Assembly: GCA_963606965.1 (NCBI GenBank)
Contig: CAVDAL010000106.1
Coordinates: 1-42,076, forward strand
DNA from: CAVDAL01 sp963606965
Lineage (GTDB): Bacteria; Actinomycetota; Coriobacteriia; Coriobacteriales; QAMH01
Reading direction: 5' to 3'
Length of the DNA stretch: 42,076 nt
Shown: positions 36,256 to 42,076 of the stretch, piece after piece
Numbering within the stretch: position 1 is the stretch's first letter
Layout of the letters: each line of letters opens with the position of its first letter
The notes under the pieces: model-generated
What the model was told of the DNA's origin: nothing
Database searches by the model: none
Seen by the model: only the letters and a program-made list of their open reading frames with translations
Program-made: the position numbers and the translations under genes

Positions 36256-37989
36256 TTAATCCGACTGTGATTCTTTTTCTTCCTGCAAATCACAGAATGT
36301 TGTATATACGCTATCGTTTCCATACAATTCGTCATGAGTACCCGCAGAGGATACTTTCCCCTGACTGATAACTACAATATGGTCAGCGTTGCGAATTTCT
36401 TTCATATTGTGCGACACAATTACTGCTGTGCGTCCTTCAATAACATCATGGAGTGCTGCCTGCACTTCCGCCGTATTTTTCGCATCAAGGTTACTTGTAG
36501 CCTCGTCTAACAGCAAATAGTCAGGGTTTTTAATTAGCGTACGTGCAATAGCAATACGTTGCCTTTGTCCGCCAGAAAGCTTGCTTCCGACTTCACCAAC
36601 ATTAGTATCAAATCCATCAGGAAGTTCCATGATGAAATCGTAGGCATTGGCCTGCTTTGCTGCATGAATCAATTCTTCCTCTGAAACCGGACGATCAAGG
36701 CCAAAGCAAATATTTTCCCGAATGCTGCAGGAAAGTAGCGGGCTATCCTGCTGAATATAGCCAAAGGCGCCGCGCCATTCATCCAGATGGATATCATTAA
36801 TTGGCGTGTCTCCGAAGAAAATCTCTCCCTGCGTTGGCGTATAGAATCGTTCAAGCATATTGAGTATGGTGGTTTTTCCCACACCACTCACACCAACAAT
36901 CGCCGTTACCTTGCCTTGCGGTATGGTAAAGCTTACGTTGTCAAGAATTGTATTTTCTTTATAAGCAAATGATATATTTTTGAAGTGAATGTCGTTATCA
37001 GCAGACTCAAGAGATGTCTTCGACTGCATTGGCTCATCAGCAAGTTTAGTAATCCGGCTTGCTTCTGCAGTCATACCTTCAACTTCCTTGATAGTTTCAT
37101 AACATAAAATTGGCTGAATGATATATACCGGAACAACTTCCAAATACATAACAAGTGTAACTAAATCACCTGTGCCAATCTCGCCTCTTGCCACAAGCAC
37201 GCCACCATAAACCAGCATCAGTGCCTTGCAAAGCGCGGAAACTGAATAAGTTAACGGTTGCACAATCAGCTGTACAAGACCGAGCTTTTTATCGGCTTTG
37301 TATAGCTCGTCCGTCTTTGCATCGTTGGTTGTGATCTCTTTTTCTTCCATGTCGCAGCTTTTGATCAGGCGGATGTTGAGCAGCCTGTTTGCCACATAGT
37401 TCGTCAGTCTTGCATAAGCCGTCTGTCGTTTGTCGTTGGCACGGCTTACAAGTCGACCAGAAATCACACATACTGCAATCGACCACGGAATCACTAATAA
37501 CAGGGATATCGTCATTTTGGAAGAAATGGCAAATACCTCAACCAATGCAAGAACCAATGTATAAATCATGGTGAACATGCTGATGAAATAGAACACCAAA
37601 TAACTCACCATGGAAGTATCCATCGTTACACGAGAAATAAGCGATGACGGGCTCAATTCAAGAAAGTATTTCATTGGAATATGAATCAATTTTTTGCTCA
37701 CAGCCTGTCGCAAATTTCTGTCGCACAAATTCATAATCCATCCCTGGAATATGGCAATGGCAATGCTTGCAAAACCTGAAACAATCGTAACCCAAGTGTA
37801 TTTCCAAATCAGAGCCGAATCAAAAATATTTCCATCCATGATTTCGCCTGCTACTTCAGGCAGATAAACAGATAGCGTGGAAACAGCCATTGAAGCAAGA
37901 ATAAAGAGTACGCACTTCCCCCAAGGCAGCTTTGCTAATTTCAGCAGATGCATGAAGCTTTTTATACTTGATCGCTTTTCTTTTTTCAT
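36256..37989 (-). CDS. ABC exporter, fused permease/ATPase (second of pair)
   Basis: A 577-residue protein. The ATG at 37989 shares one base with the stop of the preceding ABC gene (TAATG) and has AGGAGG 9 nt upstream. It has six membrane helices (about 25-300), then the nucleotide-binding domain: Walker A GVSGVGKTT (366-374), signature LSGGQ (471-475), Walker B with catalytic E496 (YLLLDEATS) and switch H527. All catalytic parts are intact. The architecture is that of a type IV exporter half-transporter for lipids, peptides or drugs. It probably pairs with the adjacent gene, although both have complete ATP sites, so homodimers are also possible. Confidence 0.95.
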   Translation of the reverse strand: MKKEKRSSIKSFMHLLKLAKLPWGKCVLFILASMAVSTLSVYLPEVAGEIMDGNIFDSALIWKYTWVTIVSGFASIAIAIFQGWIMNLCDRNLRQAVSKKLIHIPMKYFLELSPSSLISRVTMDTSMVSYLVFYFISMFTMIYTLVLALVEVFAISSKMTISLLLVIPWSIAVCVISGRLVSRANDKRQTAYARLTNYVANRLLNIRLIKSCDMEEKEITTNDAKTDELYKADKKLGLVQLIVQPLTYSVSALCKALMLVYGGVLVARGEIGTGDLVTLVMYLEVVPVYIIQPILCYETIKEVEGMTAEASRITKLADEPMQSKTSLESADNDIHFKNISFAYKENTILDNVSFTIPQGKVTAIVGVSGVGKTTILNMLERFYTPTQGEIFFGDTPINDIHLDEWRGAFGYIQQDSPLLSCSIRENICFGLDRPVSEEELIHAAKQANAYDFIMELPDGFDTNVGEVGSKLSGGQRQRIAIARTLIKNPDYLLLDEATSNLDAKNTAEVQAALHDVIEGRTAVIVSHNMKEIRNADHIVVISQGKVSSAGTHDELYGNDSVYTTFCDLQEEKESQSD

Positions 37990-39728
37990 TATGCCATGCC
38001 TCCTGCCTTTGTCTGTTTTTCCCACATGGCACGGAACAAGCCATCCTTTTCCATCAATTCTGAATACGTTCCGCTCTCTGCGCTGTGACCATCCTGCAAA
38101 AGAATAATCTGGTCTGCATTTTGCACTGTTTGAATTTTATGCGTAACCATAACAACCGTATGTTCCTTCAAGAGCGTATGCATTGCTCTGTCAGCATTGT
38201 CCTCTGCGCAGGCATCCAGACTAGACGTAACTTCATCTAGCAGAATAATTTCCGGCGGATTAAGAAGCATGCGGGCAATGCAAATGCGTTGACGCTGTCC
38301 ACCTGAAAGATTAGAGCCGCCTTCTCTAACTTCAGTATCAAGCCCGTTTTCCAGTTCACCTGCAAGCTCGCCCATTCCAACTTCGTTAAGTTTTTCTATA
38401 AGTTCAGCATCGGAAAGCGGAACATCCAGTGCATACATAAGATTTTCACGTACTGTACCGTTCATAAGAGATGCATCTTGCGCAACATAGCCCACAGCCT
38501 TGCGCCAGGAGCGAAGTGTGTAATCAGAAATATTCCTATCGCCATAAGTAATTGCACCATCTGTCGGCGTATAGAATCGCTCTAGCAGGTTCATTACAGT
38601 ACTCTTTCCTGCGCCGCTCATGCCAACAATAGCTGTGACTTTCCCGCGAGGTATTGTAAAGTTCAAATGCTCAAACACCATAGCATCCTCATACTTAAAG
38701 CTTACATCACAGAAGTGAATATCCTCGCTGCAGTTTTCAAGCACTTCCCCTTCATCATAAGGATCATCTTCTTCGCAGACCAAGCCTGAAATACGACGCA
38801 TGGCTCCTTGTGCCACTTTAAGATCATCCCAAATAGTCATCAAAGTATCCACACCACCGGAAAGGTTCGTAGAATAGAGATAAAATGCCACCCAAACACT
38901 CACAGTAATGATGTCATGCCTAATGAGATAAATACCGAAGAAAATCACAATCAAAGATTCTGCAACTTGAAGAAGCGTAGACACGGAAGAAAACCCATTG
39001 GAAATCCATGTCATCCTCATATTGGTTTTGTAAAGCTCCCCAGTCAATTTTTCGCTACGCTTAGTTGCTTTTTTCTCTTGCACAAAGGTTTTGATTAGCG
39101 GGATATTAGTAAGAAGCTCTGAAATGCCGCCCGTAAGCTCTGCAATACGGAGTTGCAGAATGTTATTCCATTTGAAGTCCACACGGCCTTTGATGATACC
39201 AATTATAATAATCAGCGGAATAATAACTGCTTCTGCAAGCACCAAATGCCAATCATAAGAGAACAGAATAATCGTCGTGCCAACGAGCGTGTATATATTC
39301 GAAACAAGCCCAGCTACATCGTCAGTAAGAAAATCGCCGAGCTTGGTGGTATCTTCTGTGACACGGCTGATAATTTCACCGGTACCGTCTTCGCTATAAT
39401 ATTTAACAGGCAAGTGAACAACTTTTTTCCAGACAGCACAGCGAAAGCGCTTAGAAATCAAACCTTTCACAATCATGCACAGCGACTGGTAAATTGAATC
39501 AGCAAACGCACCTGCAATGAGCACTGCAATTGTTGCAATAATAATTCCCGTGCTGAAATCTCCTGCCGTAATCTGTTCGGTATAAGATGGGAACATCAGA
39601 TTAAGCTGTGCTACCAAAAGCGAGGCTGCCACGCACAGAAGAATTCTTCCATAAGGTAGCTTTGTTTTTCGTATCAAAGCCCAGAACGGTTTCCAGTTCT
39701 GACGCACTTTTTGCTTTTTTCTTTTCAT
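37989..39728 (-). CDS. ABC exporter, fused permease/ATPase (first of pair)
   Basis: A 579-residue protein with GAGGG 10 nt before the ATG. Six membrane helices lie between about 28 and 290, with the coupling segment YYSEDGTGEIISRVTEDTTKLGDFL typical of exporters. The nucleotide-binding domain has Walker A GMSGAGKST (369-377), signature LSGGQ (474-478), Walker B IILLDEV with E499 and switch H530. Unlike many heterodimeric exporters, neither partner has a degenerate ATP site. It starts 17 bp after the chaperone-like gene and overlaps the next ABC gene by one base, so the four junctions from 40656 to 35957 are all tight. The substrate is unknown; no peptidase C39 domain is present. Confidence 0.95.
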   Translation of the reverse strand: MKRKKQKVRQNWKPFWALIRKTKLPYGRILLCVAASLLVAQLNLMFPSYTEQITAGDFSTGIIIATIAVLIAGAFADSIYQSLCMIVKGLISKRFRCAVWKKVVHLPVKYYSEDGTGEIISRVTEDTTKLGDFLTDDVAGLVSNIYTLVGTTIILFSYDWHLVLAEAVIIPLIIIIGIIKGRVDFKWNNILQLRIAELTGGISELLTNIPLIKTFVQEKKATKRSEKLTGELYKTNMRMTWISNGFSSVSTLLQVAESLIVIFFGIYLIRHDIITVSVWVAFYLYSTNLSGGVDTLMTIWDDLKVAQGAMRRISGLVCEEDDPYDEGEVLENCSEDIHFCDVSFKYEDAMVFEHLNFTIPRGKVTAIVGMSGAGKSTVMNLLERFYTPTDGAITYGDRNISDYTLRSWRKAVGYVAQDASLMNGTVRENLMYALDVPLSDAELIEKLNEVGMGELAGELENGLDTEVREGGSNLSGGQRQRICIARMLLNPPEIILLDEVTSSLDACAEDNADRAMHTLLKEHTVVMVTHKIQTVQNADQIILLQDGHSAESGTYSELMEKDGLFRAMWEKQTKAGGMA

Positions 39729-39744
39729 TAAGATTTTCCCTCGC

Positions 39745-40656
39745 TCAGATTATAGCTACAGTAAAACGGCTTTCGAAATATTCCAAAACCTTAGCTTGCA
39801 AATAGGCTTCTTTCTGCTGCTTTACATAGTCCTCATAGGACATGCTTTGTTCCAGCTCTTCTTTGGAATATTCCTCGCTCACCATCTCGTCGATTACAGC
39901 ATTGTATTCCTCTTCGGTCCACTCCATGCCATCCTCTTTTGCCATTGGTGTAGCAATCGCACATAGTTCAAATGTTTTGACAATTTCCTTTTTGAAATTC
40001 TGCTTGCTCTCTTCAAGCGTCTTCCCGTGGTATTTAACCTGCATGAATTCCTCAAAGTCGTCCTCAAATTCATTTTGCAAATAGTCAATATCTTTTTTAT
40101 ATTGTGCATCGACTTCTTTTTCATCGACTTCAAATTCGCTTTCTTCAAGGATCTTTTTGCTGACCATATTCCAAATGGCATTCTGCTTCTTTTCTTTGTC
40201 CTCTTCCACAAGTTCCTGCGTTACATAATCAGTATATTCCTGAACCGTAACGATATCCTCAATTCCCATTTCTGCAGCCATTGCATCTGTAAATTTCGGA
40301 ACAACACGACGCTTTGCCCACAGAACAGTAATCTCGGCTGAAGCATCATTTACAGTTAGCGAAAATGTATCGCTCTTTTTCTTCCCAATCAAAGCCGCCT
40401 CAATGTCTTTGTCAAAGAATCCTTTGCCCACTGAAAGCCTCTCACATTCACTTGCAAGGAAAGAATCCGTGCTCGCAATTTTGATTGCAACAATATCGCC
40501 ATTTTGGATTGTCCCCATTTGCTCTTCAATCGTAAGAAAATGCTCTGCTGCTTTCTTAATTTCTTCGTCAATCTTCATTTGTGGAATTTTGATTTCAAAC
40601 AGCTTTTCTGGCAGAGTGCACTTCGTGTAATCATAGAGCTTCAATATTTTTACCAT
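39745..40656 (-). CDS. Trigger-factor-like chaperone lacking the ribosome-docking domain
   Basis: A 303-residue protein; AGGAAG lies about 10 nt before the ATG. Residues about 50-118 resemble the FKBP-type peptidyl-prolyl isomerase domain of trigger factor (GDIVAIKIAS, then VGKGFFDKDIEAALIGKKKSDTFSL). Residues about 119-303 form the long helical, Glu/Lys-rich substrate-cradling domain. The N-terminal ribosome-binding domain (GFRxGxxP loop, about 110 residues) is absent; only a short 45-residue segment precedes the FKBP part. There is no signal peptide or lipobox, so it is not a PrsA-type foldase and should act in the cytoplasm. It is the first gene of the operon, which suggests a dedicated chaperone for whatever the ABC pair exports or the M16C peptidase degrades. 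Confidence 0.82.
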   Translation of the reverse strand: MVKILKLYDYTKCTLPEKLFEIKIPQMKIDEEIKKAAEHFLTIEEQMGTIQNGDIVAIKIASTDSFLASECERLSVGKGFFDKDIEAALIGKKKSDTFSLTVNDASAEITVLWAKRRVVPKFTDAMAAEMGIEDIVTVQEYTDYVTQELVEEDKEKKQNAIWNMVSKKILEESEFEVDEKEVDAQYKKDIDYLQNEFEDDFEEFMQVKYHGKTLEESKQNFKKEIVKTFELCAIATPMAKEDGMEWTEEEYNAVIDEMVSEEYSKEELEQSMSYEDYVKQQKEAYLQAKVLEYFESRFTVAII

Positions 40657-40704
40657 AAGATGCTTCTTCCTAATATAGTGCTAAATTTACAATGAAACTT
40701 TCAA

Positions 40705-40710
40705 ATTATA
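40705..40710 (-). promoter_or_regulatory. Possible -10 box of the chaperone/ABC/M16C operon
   Basis: TATAAT on the minus strand, about 50 nt before the chaperone-like start. No convincing -35 at 16-18 bp. A weak assignment, but a promoter is expected here because the hairpin at 40869 should stop read-through. Confidence 0.35.
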
Positions 40711-40763
40711 ATTGATTTCTTAAAGAAAGAGACTGTGCCCCTTCCTTCATTTCGCTTATGACA

Positions 40764-40804
40764 ACGAAATATTGGTTTTGTGTTGTAATTAAACACAATT
40801 TCGT
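40764..40804. repeat. Composite inverted repeat
   Basis: The outer arms ACGAAAT/ATTTCGT (40764-40770, 40798-40804) and inner arms TTGTGTT/AACACAA (40778-40784, 40792-40798) form one long stem with a 7-nt bulge on one side. It lies just upstream of the chaperone operon promoter and could be an operator or a relic of a mobile element end. Confidence 0.55.
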
Positions 40805-40868
40805 GCTTATAACATTTAAATTGCCATACTGACACAGGTCATTCAACCTTCGCCACTTTCTACAAGCC

Positions 40869-40892
40869 GGGGCTCGCATTTCTGCGAGCCCC
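40869..40892. terminator. Strong GC-rich hairpin after the XRE gene
   Basis: A perfect 10-bp stem GGGGCTCGCA/TGCGAGCCCC with a TTTC loop, 97 bp after the XRE stop. It lacks a U-run on the minus strand and has only TTATAAG on plus, so it is terminator-like rather than a textbook intrinsic terminator. Confidence 0.6.
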
Positions 40893-40988
40893 TTATAAGT
40901 GGCTGATTTCAAAGACTTCTTATTATTTCTCCAACTATGTCCGCAAGGCCGTCATCGACAGAGACCATGTCTTACCAACTAAAAGGAA

Positions 40989-41381
40989 TCATTCAGTATC
41001 ATTTCCGTCTTTTGACATTCCTGTCGCGCATTGCAATAGTTCCTCAGGGGAGATTTTATAGAGTTTAGCCAGCGCAATCAGATTAGATGTATTGGGGTCG
41101 CTGGATCCGTTCTCCCATTTGGAAACGGACTGGCGGCTGACACCTAGCGTTTCTGCCACAAACTCCTGCGTCATTTGGCAGCGGATGCGGTTATCCTTCA
41201 AAGCCTCGCCCAAGGATTTGGCAACGGCTTTCTTTTCCTCCCGCACTTCCTTTGAATTGATATATTTTTTGAGTGCCTTTACGATCAGTATAAACAGGTA
41301 AACGATGCCGGCAAACACCGCTATCCAGAACAAAACATAAAGAACGGAAACCAGAATGGTCAATACTCTCGTTGTATCCAT
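40989..41381 (-). CDS. Membrane-anchored XRE-family regulator
   Basis: A 130-residue protein with GAGGTGAT 6 nt before the ATG. Residues 7-35 form one hydrophobic helix. A charged linker (KKYINSKEVREEKKAVAK) leads to an XRE helix-turn-helix at about 59-115 (LGEALKDNRIRCQMTQEFVAETLGVSRQSVSKWENGSSDPNTSNLIALAKLYKISPEELL). The order is reversed from most such proteins, with the anchor at the N-terminus and the DNA-binding domain at the C-terminus in the cytoplasm. A membrane-tethered regulator could sense the neighbouring YxeA/ABC system. It has its own promoter in the 57-bp gap after yxeA. Confidence 0.9.
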   Translation of the reverse strand: MDTTRVLTILVSVLYVLFWIAVFAGIVYLFILIVKALKKYINSKEVREEKKAVAKSLGEALKDNRIRCQMTQEFVAETLGVSRQSVSKWENGSSDPNTSNLIALAKLYKISPEELLQCATGMSKDGNDTE

Positions 41382-41401
41382 AGTTCAATCACCTCACGAA
41401 A

Positions 41402-41430
41402 ATTATAAATGAAATTGCTTGATTTGTACA
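41402..41430 (-). promoter_or_regulatory. Promoter of the membrane-anchored XRE gene
   Basis: On the minus strand, TGTACA (41425-41430) and TATAAT (41402-41407) are separated by 17 bp, about 20 nt before the XRE start. The -10 is perfect and the -35 matches the consensus at four of six positions. Confidence 0.65.
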
Positions 41431-41438
41431 TGTCCTCG

Positions 41439-41837
41439 TCAGTCTGCCTTGGTTCCCAGTTCGTGAATTTTCTCCAAAGCAGTCTGCGGAACAGACGATT
41501 CTTCCACGACCTCCACGTCAAGTGTGATGGTCTTACTCATGCTGATCTTGATATAGGTTCCTGGCGCGTAATAGTCCTCTGCACTGCCGGATTTGGTGAA
41601 ATATACCTCATGCTGATCACCCTGCTCATTGTAGCCCATCAGCTCATAGGACTTGCCTTTTTCCTGTTTTACGCCGTCCTTGTCCACCAGCCAGGAATCC
41701 TCGTTCACTTCATCCTCGGGAATCTGTGTATAATAGCAGTCCGAAACCACATAGCGGTCGTTATAATACCCTTTTGCCCAGAACGCGCCTGCAACCACAA
41801 GCAGGACAACTGCGAGAATGATGATTTTCTTTTTCAT
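41439..41837 (-). CDS. yxeA: YxeA family (DUF1093) exported protein
   Basis: A 132-residue protein with GGAGGA 9 nt before the ATG. The basic start KKKI and hydrophobic stretch 5-20 form a signal peptide or anchor, followed by a small domain (YVVSDCYYTQIP, SYELMGYNEQGDQHEVYF, YAPGTYIKISMSKTITLDVEVV) typical of YxeA/DUF1093 proteins. In Bacillus subtilis yxeA follows the YxdLM peptide-responsive ABC transporter, and the same pairing with an ABC permease is seen here 15 bp upstream. The function is unsettled. GC content is near 50% by eye, above the rest of the window. Confidence 0.9.
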   Translation of the reverse strand: MKKKIIILAVVLLVVAGAFWAKGYYNDRYVVSDCYYTQIPEDEVNEDSWLVDKDGVKQEKGKSYELMGYNEQGDQHEVYFTKSGSAEDYYAPGTYIKISMSKTITLDVEVVEESSVPQTALEKIHELGTKAD

Positions 41838-41852
41838 GATAAAATTCCTCCA

Positions 41853-42076
41853 TTAAAATTCAAGTTCTTTTTTGCGAAAGCCGACAACGGAAATGATCGT
41901 TGGCAGAGCAACATAGAACAGCAGAGCGAAAATCAGGCAGAGGTACGGCTGTCCGCCCTGCACCAGATCCGCTTTGCAGGTATAGAGCATTGCGGTATAA
42001 AGATACTTCGTCAGATCTCCAACGGTACCCAGCAGGAAGTCCTGTCCCAAAAGCATGGTCGCAATAATGTAGACGG
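41853..42076 (-). CDS. ABC-2-type permease, C-terminal fragment (partial)
   Basis: The frame is open to the right edge and ends at 41853; 74 complete codons are in the window, reading VYIIATMLLGQDFLLGT at the start. The terminal helix (CLIFALLFYVALPTIISVVGF) followed by a short basic tail RKKELEF is the usual ending of ABC-2 permeases of the bacitracin/lantibiotic-immunity type (the FxxRDI/KKEL ending). The true start and the ATPase partner lie beyond the window. The stop is 15 bp before the yxeA start, so they are probably one operon. Confidence 0.75.
   Translation of the reverse strand, partial: VYIIATMLLGQDFLLGTVGDLTKYLYTAMLYTCKADLVQGGQPYLCLIFALLFYVALPTIISVVGFRKKELEF

Larger units (their letters stand above)
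40657..40988. other. 332-bp intergenic region with two inverted repeats at a compositional boundary
   Basis: No gene is supported. It carries a TATAAT box (minus strand, 40705-40710) before the chaperone-like gene, an inverted repeat at 40764-40804 and a strong GC-rich hairpin at 40869-40892. Sequence to the right has a visibly higher GC content than the left part of the window. Confidence 0.6.

Noticed and set aside
1..42076. Prophage, insertion sequence or integrase signatures
   Set aside because: I saw no transposase, integrase or phage structural gene and no terminal inverted repeats with target duplications.

Overview
The window reads as accessory cell-surface DNA from a Gram-positive bacterium. 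The evidence is a sortase-assembled pilus locus with LPXTG-type sorting signals, a signal peptidase I, TetR and XRE regulators and AGGAGG-like ribosome binding sites. Base composition is AT-rich (roughly 40% GC from hand-sampled lines). I lean towards a host-associated Coriobacteriia (Atopobiaceae-like) or a low-GC Firmicute. That is an impression from the gene set, not something the sequence proves.

Layout. (1) 1-15580, minus strand: the first 5,193 codons of one uninterrupted giant surface protein, made of a signal peptide, one Fn3 domain and then about 30 FctA/Spy0128-like and related beta domains. Its C-terminus lies off the left edge. (2) 15581-16337: a 757-bp gene-free region with nested inverted repeats. 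(3) 16338-17441, plus strand: a membrane-anchored endonuclease/exonuclease/phosphatase-fold enzyme. (4) 28169-17461, minus strand: a full pilus locus running tip adhesin (LPATG), major pilin (LPSTG), LPQTG minor pilin, cytoplasmic coiled-coil protein, signal peptidase I, pilin-type class C sortase, second sortase. The last four genes are nearly contiguous. (5) 28429-29044: a HicAB toxin-antitoxin pair whose promoter is overlaid by a perfect 12-bp tandem repeat. (6) 29168-31848: a TetR regulator divergent from a four-repeat MBG surface protein with a TPRTG sorting signal. (7) 32082-32783: a YczE/YyaS/YitT-type membrane protein. (8) 40656-33025, minus strand: a compact operon of a trigger-factor-like chaperone without a ribosome-docking domain, two ABC exporters, a TSCPD mini-protein and a PreP-like M16C metallopeptidase. 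(9) 42076-40989, minus strand: the C-terminus of an ABC-2-type permease, a YxeA-family protein and a membrane-anchored XRE regulator. This block is richer in GC than the left part of the window and probably has a different origin.

How it fits together. Pilins and adhesins would be exported, trimmed by the co-encoded signal peptidase, polymerised by the class C sortase and probably anchored by the second sortase. Intramolecular isopeptide bonds expected in the FctA, D2 and Cna_B domains would stiffen the structures. The most notable items are the giant adhesin with its 4.28-kb super-repeat and a recent 196-bp repeat copy; G/C homopolymer tracts placed inside two promoters (tip adhesin and tetR), which suggest phase variation; and the chaperone/ABC/ABC/TSCPD/M16C operon, which has no function I recognise and is the best candidate for an undescribed system.
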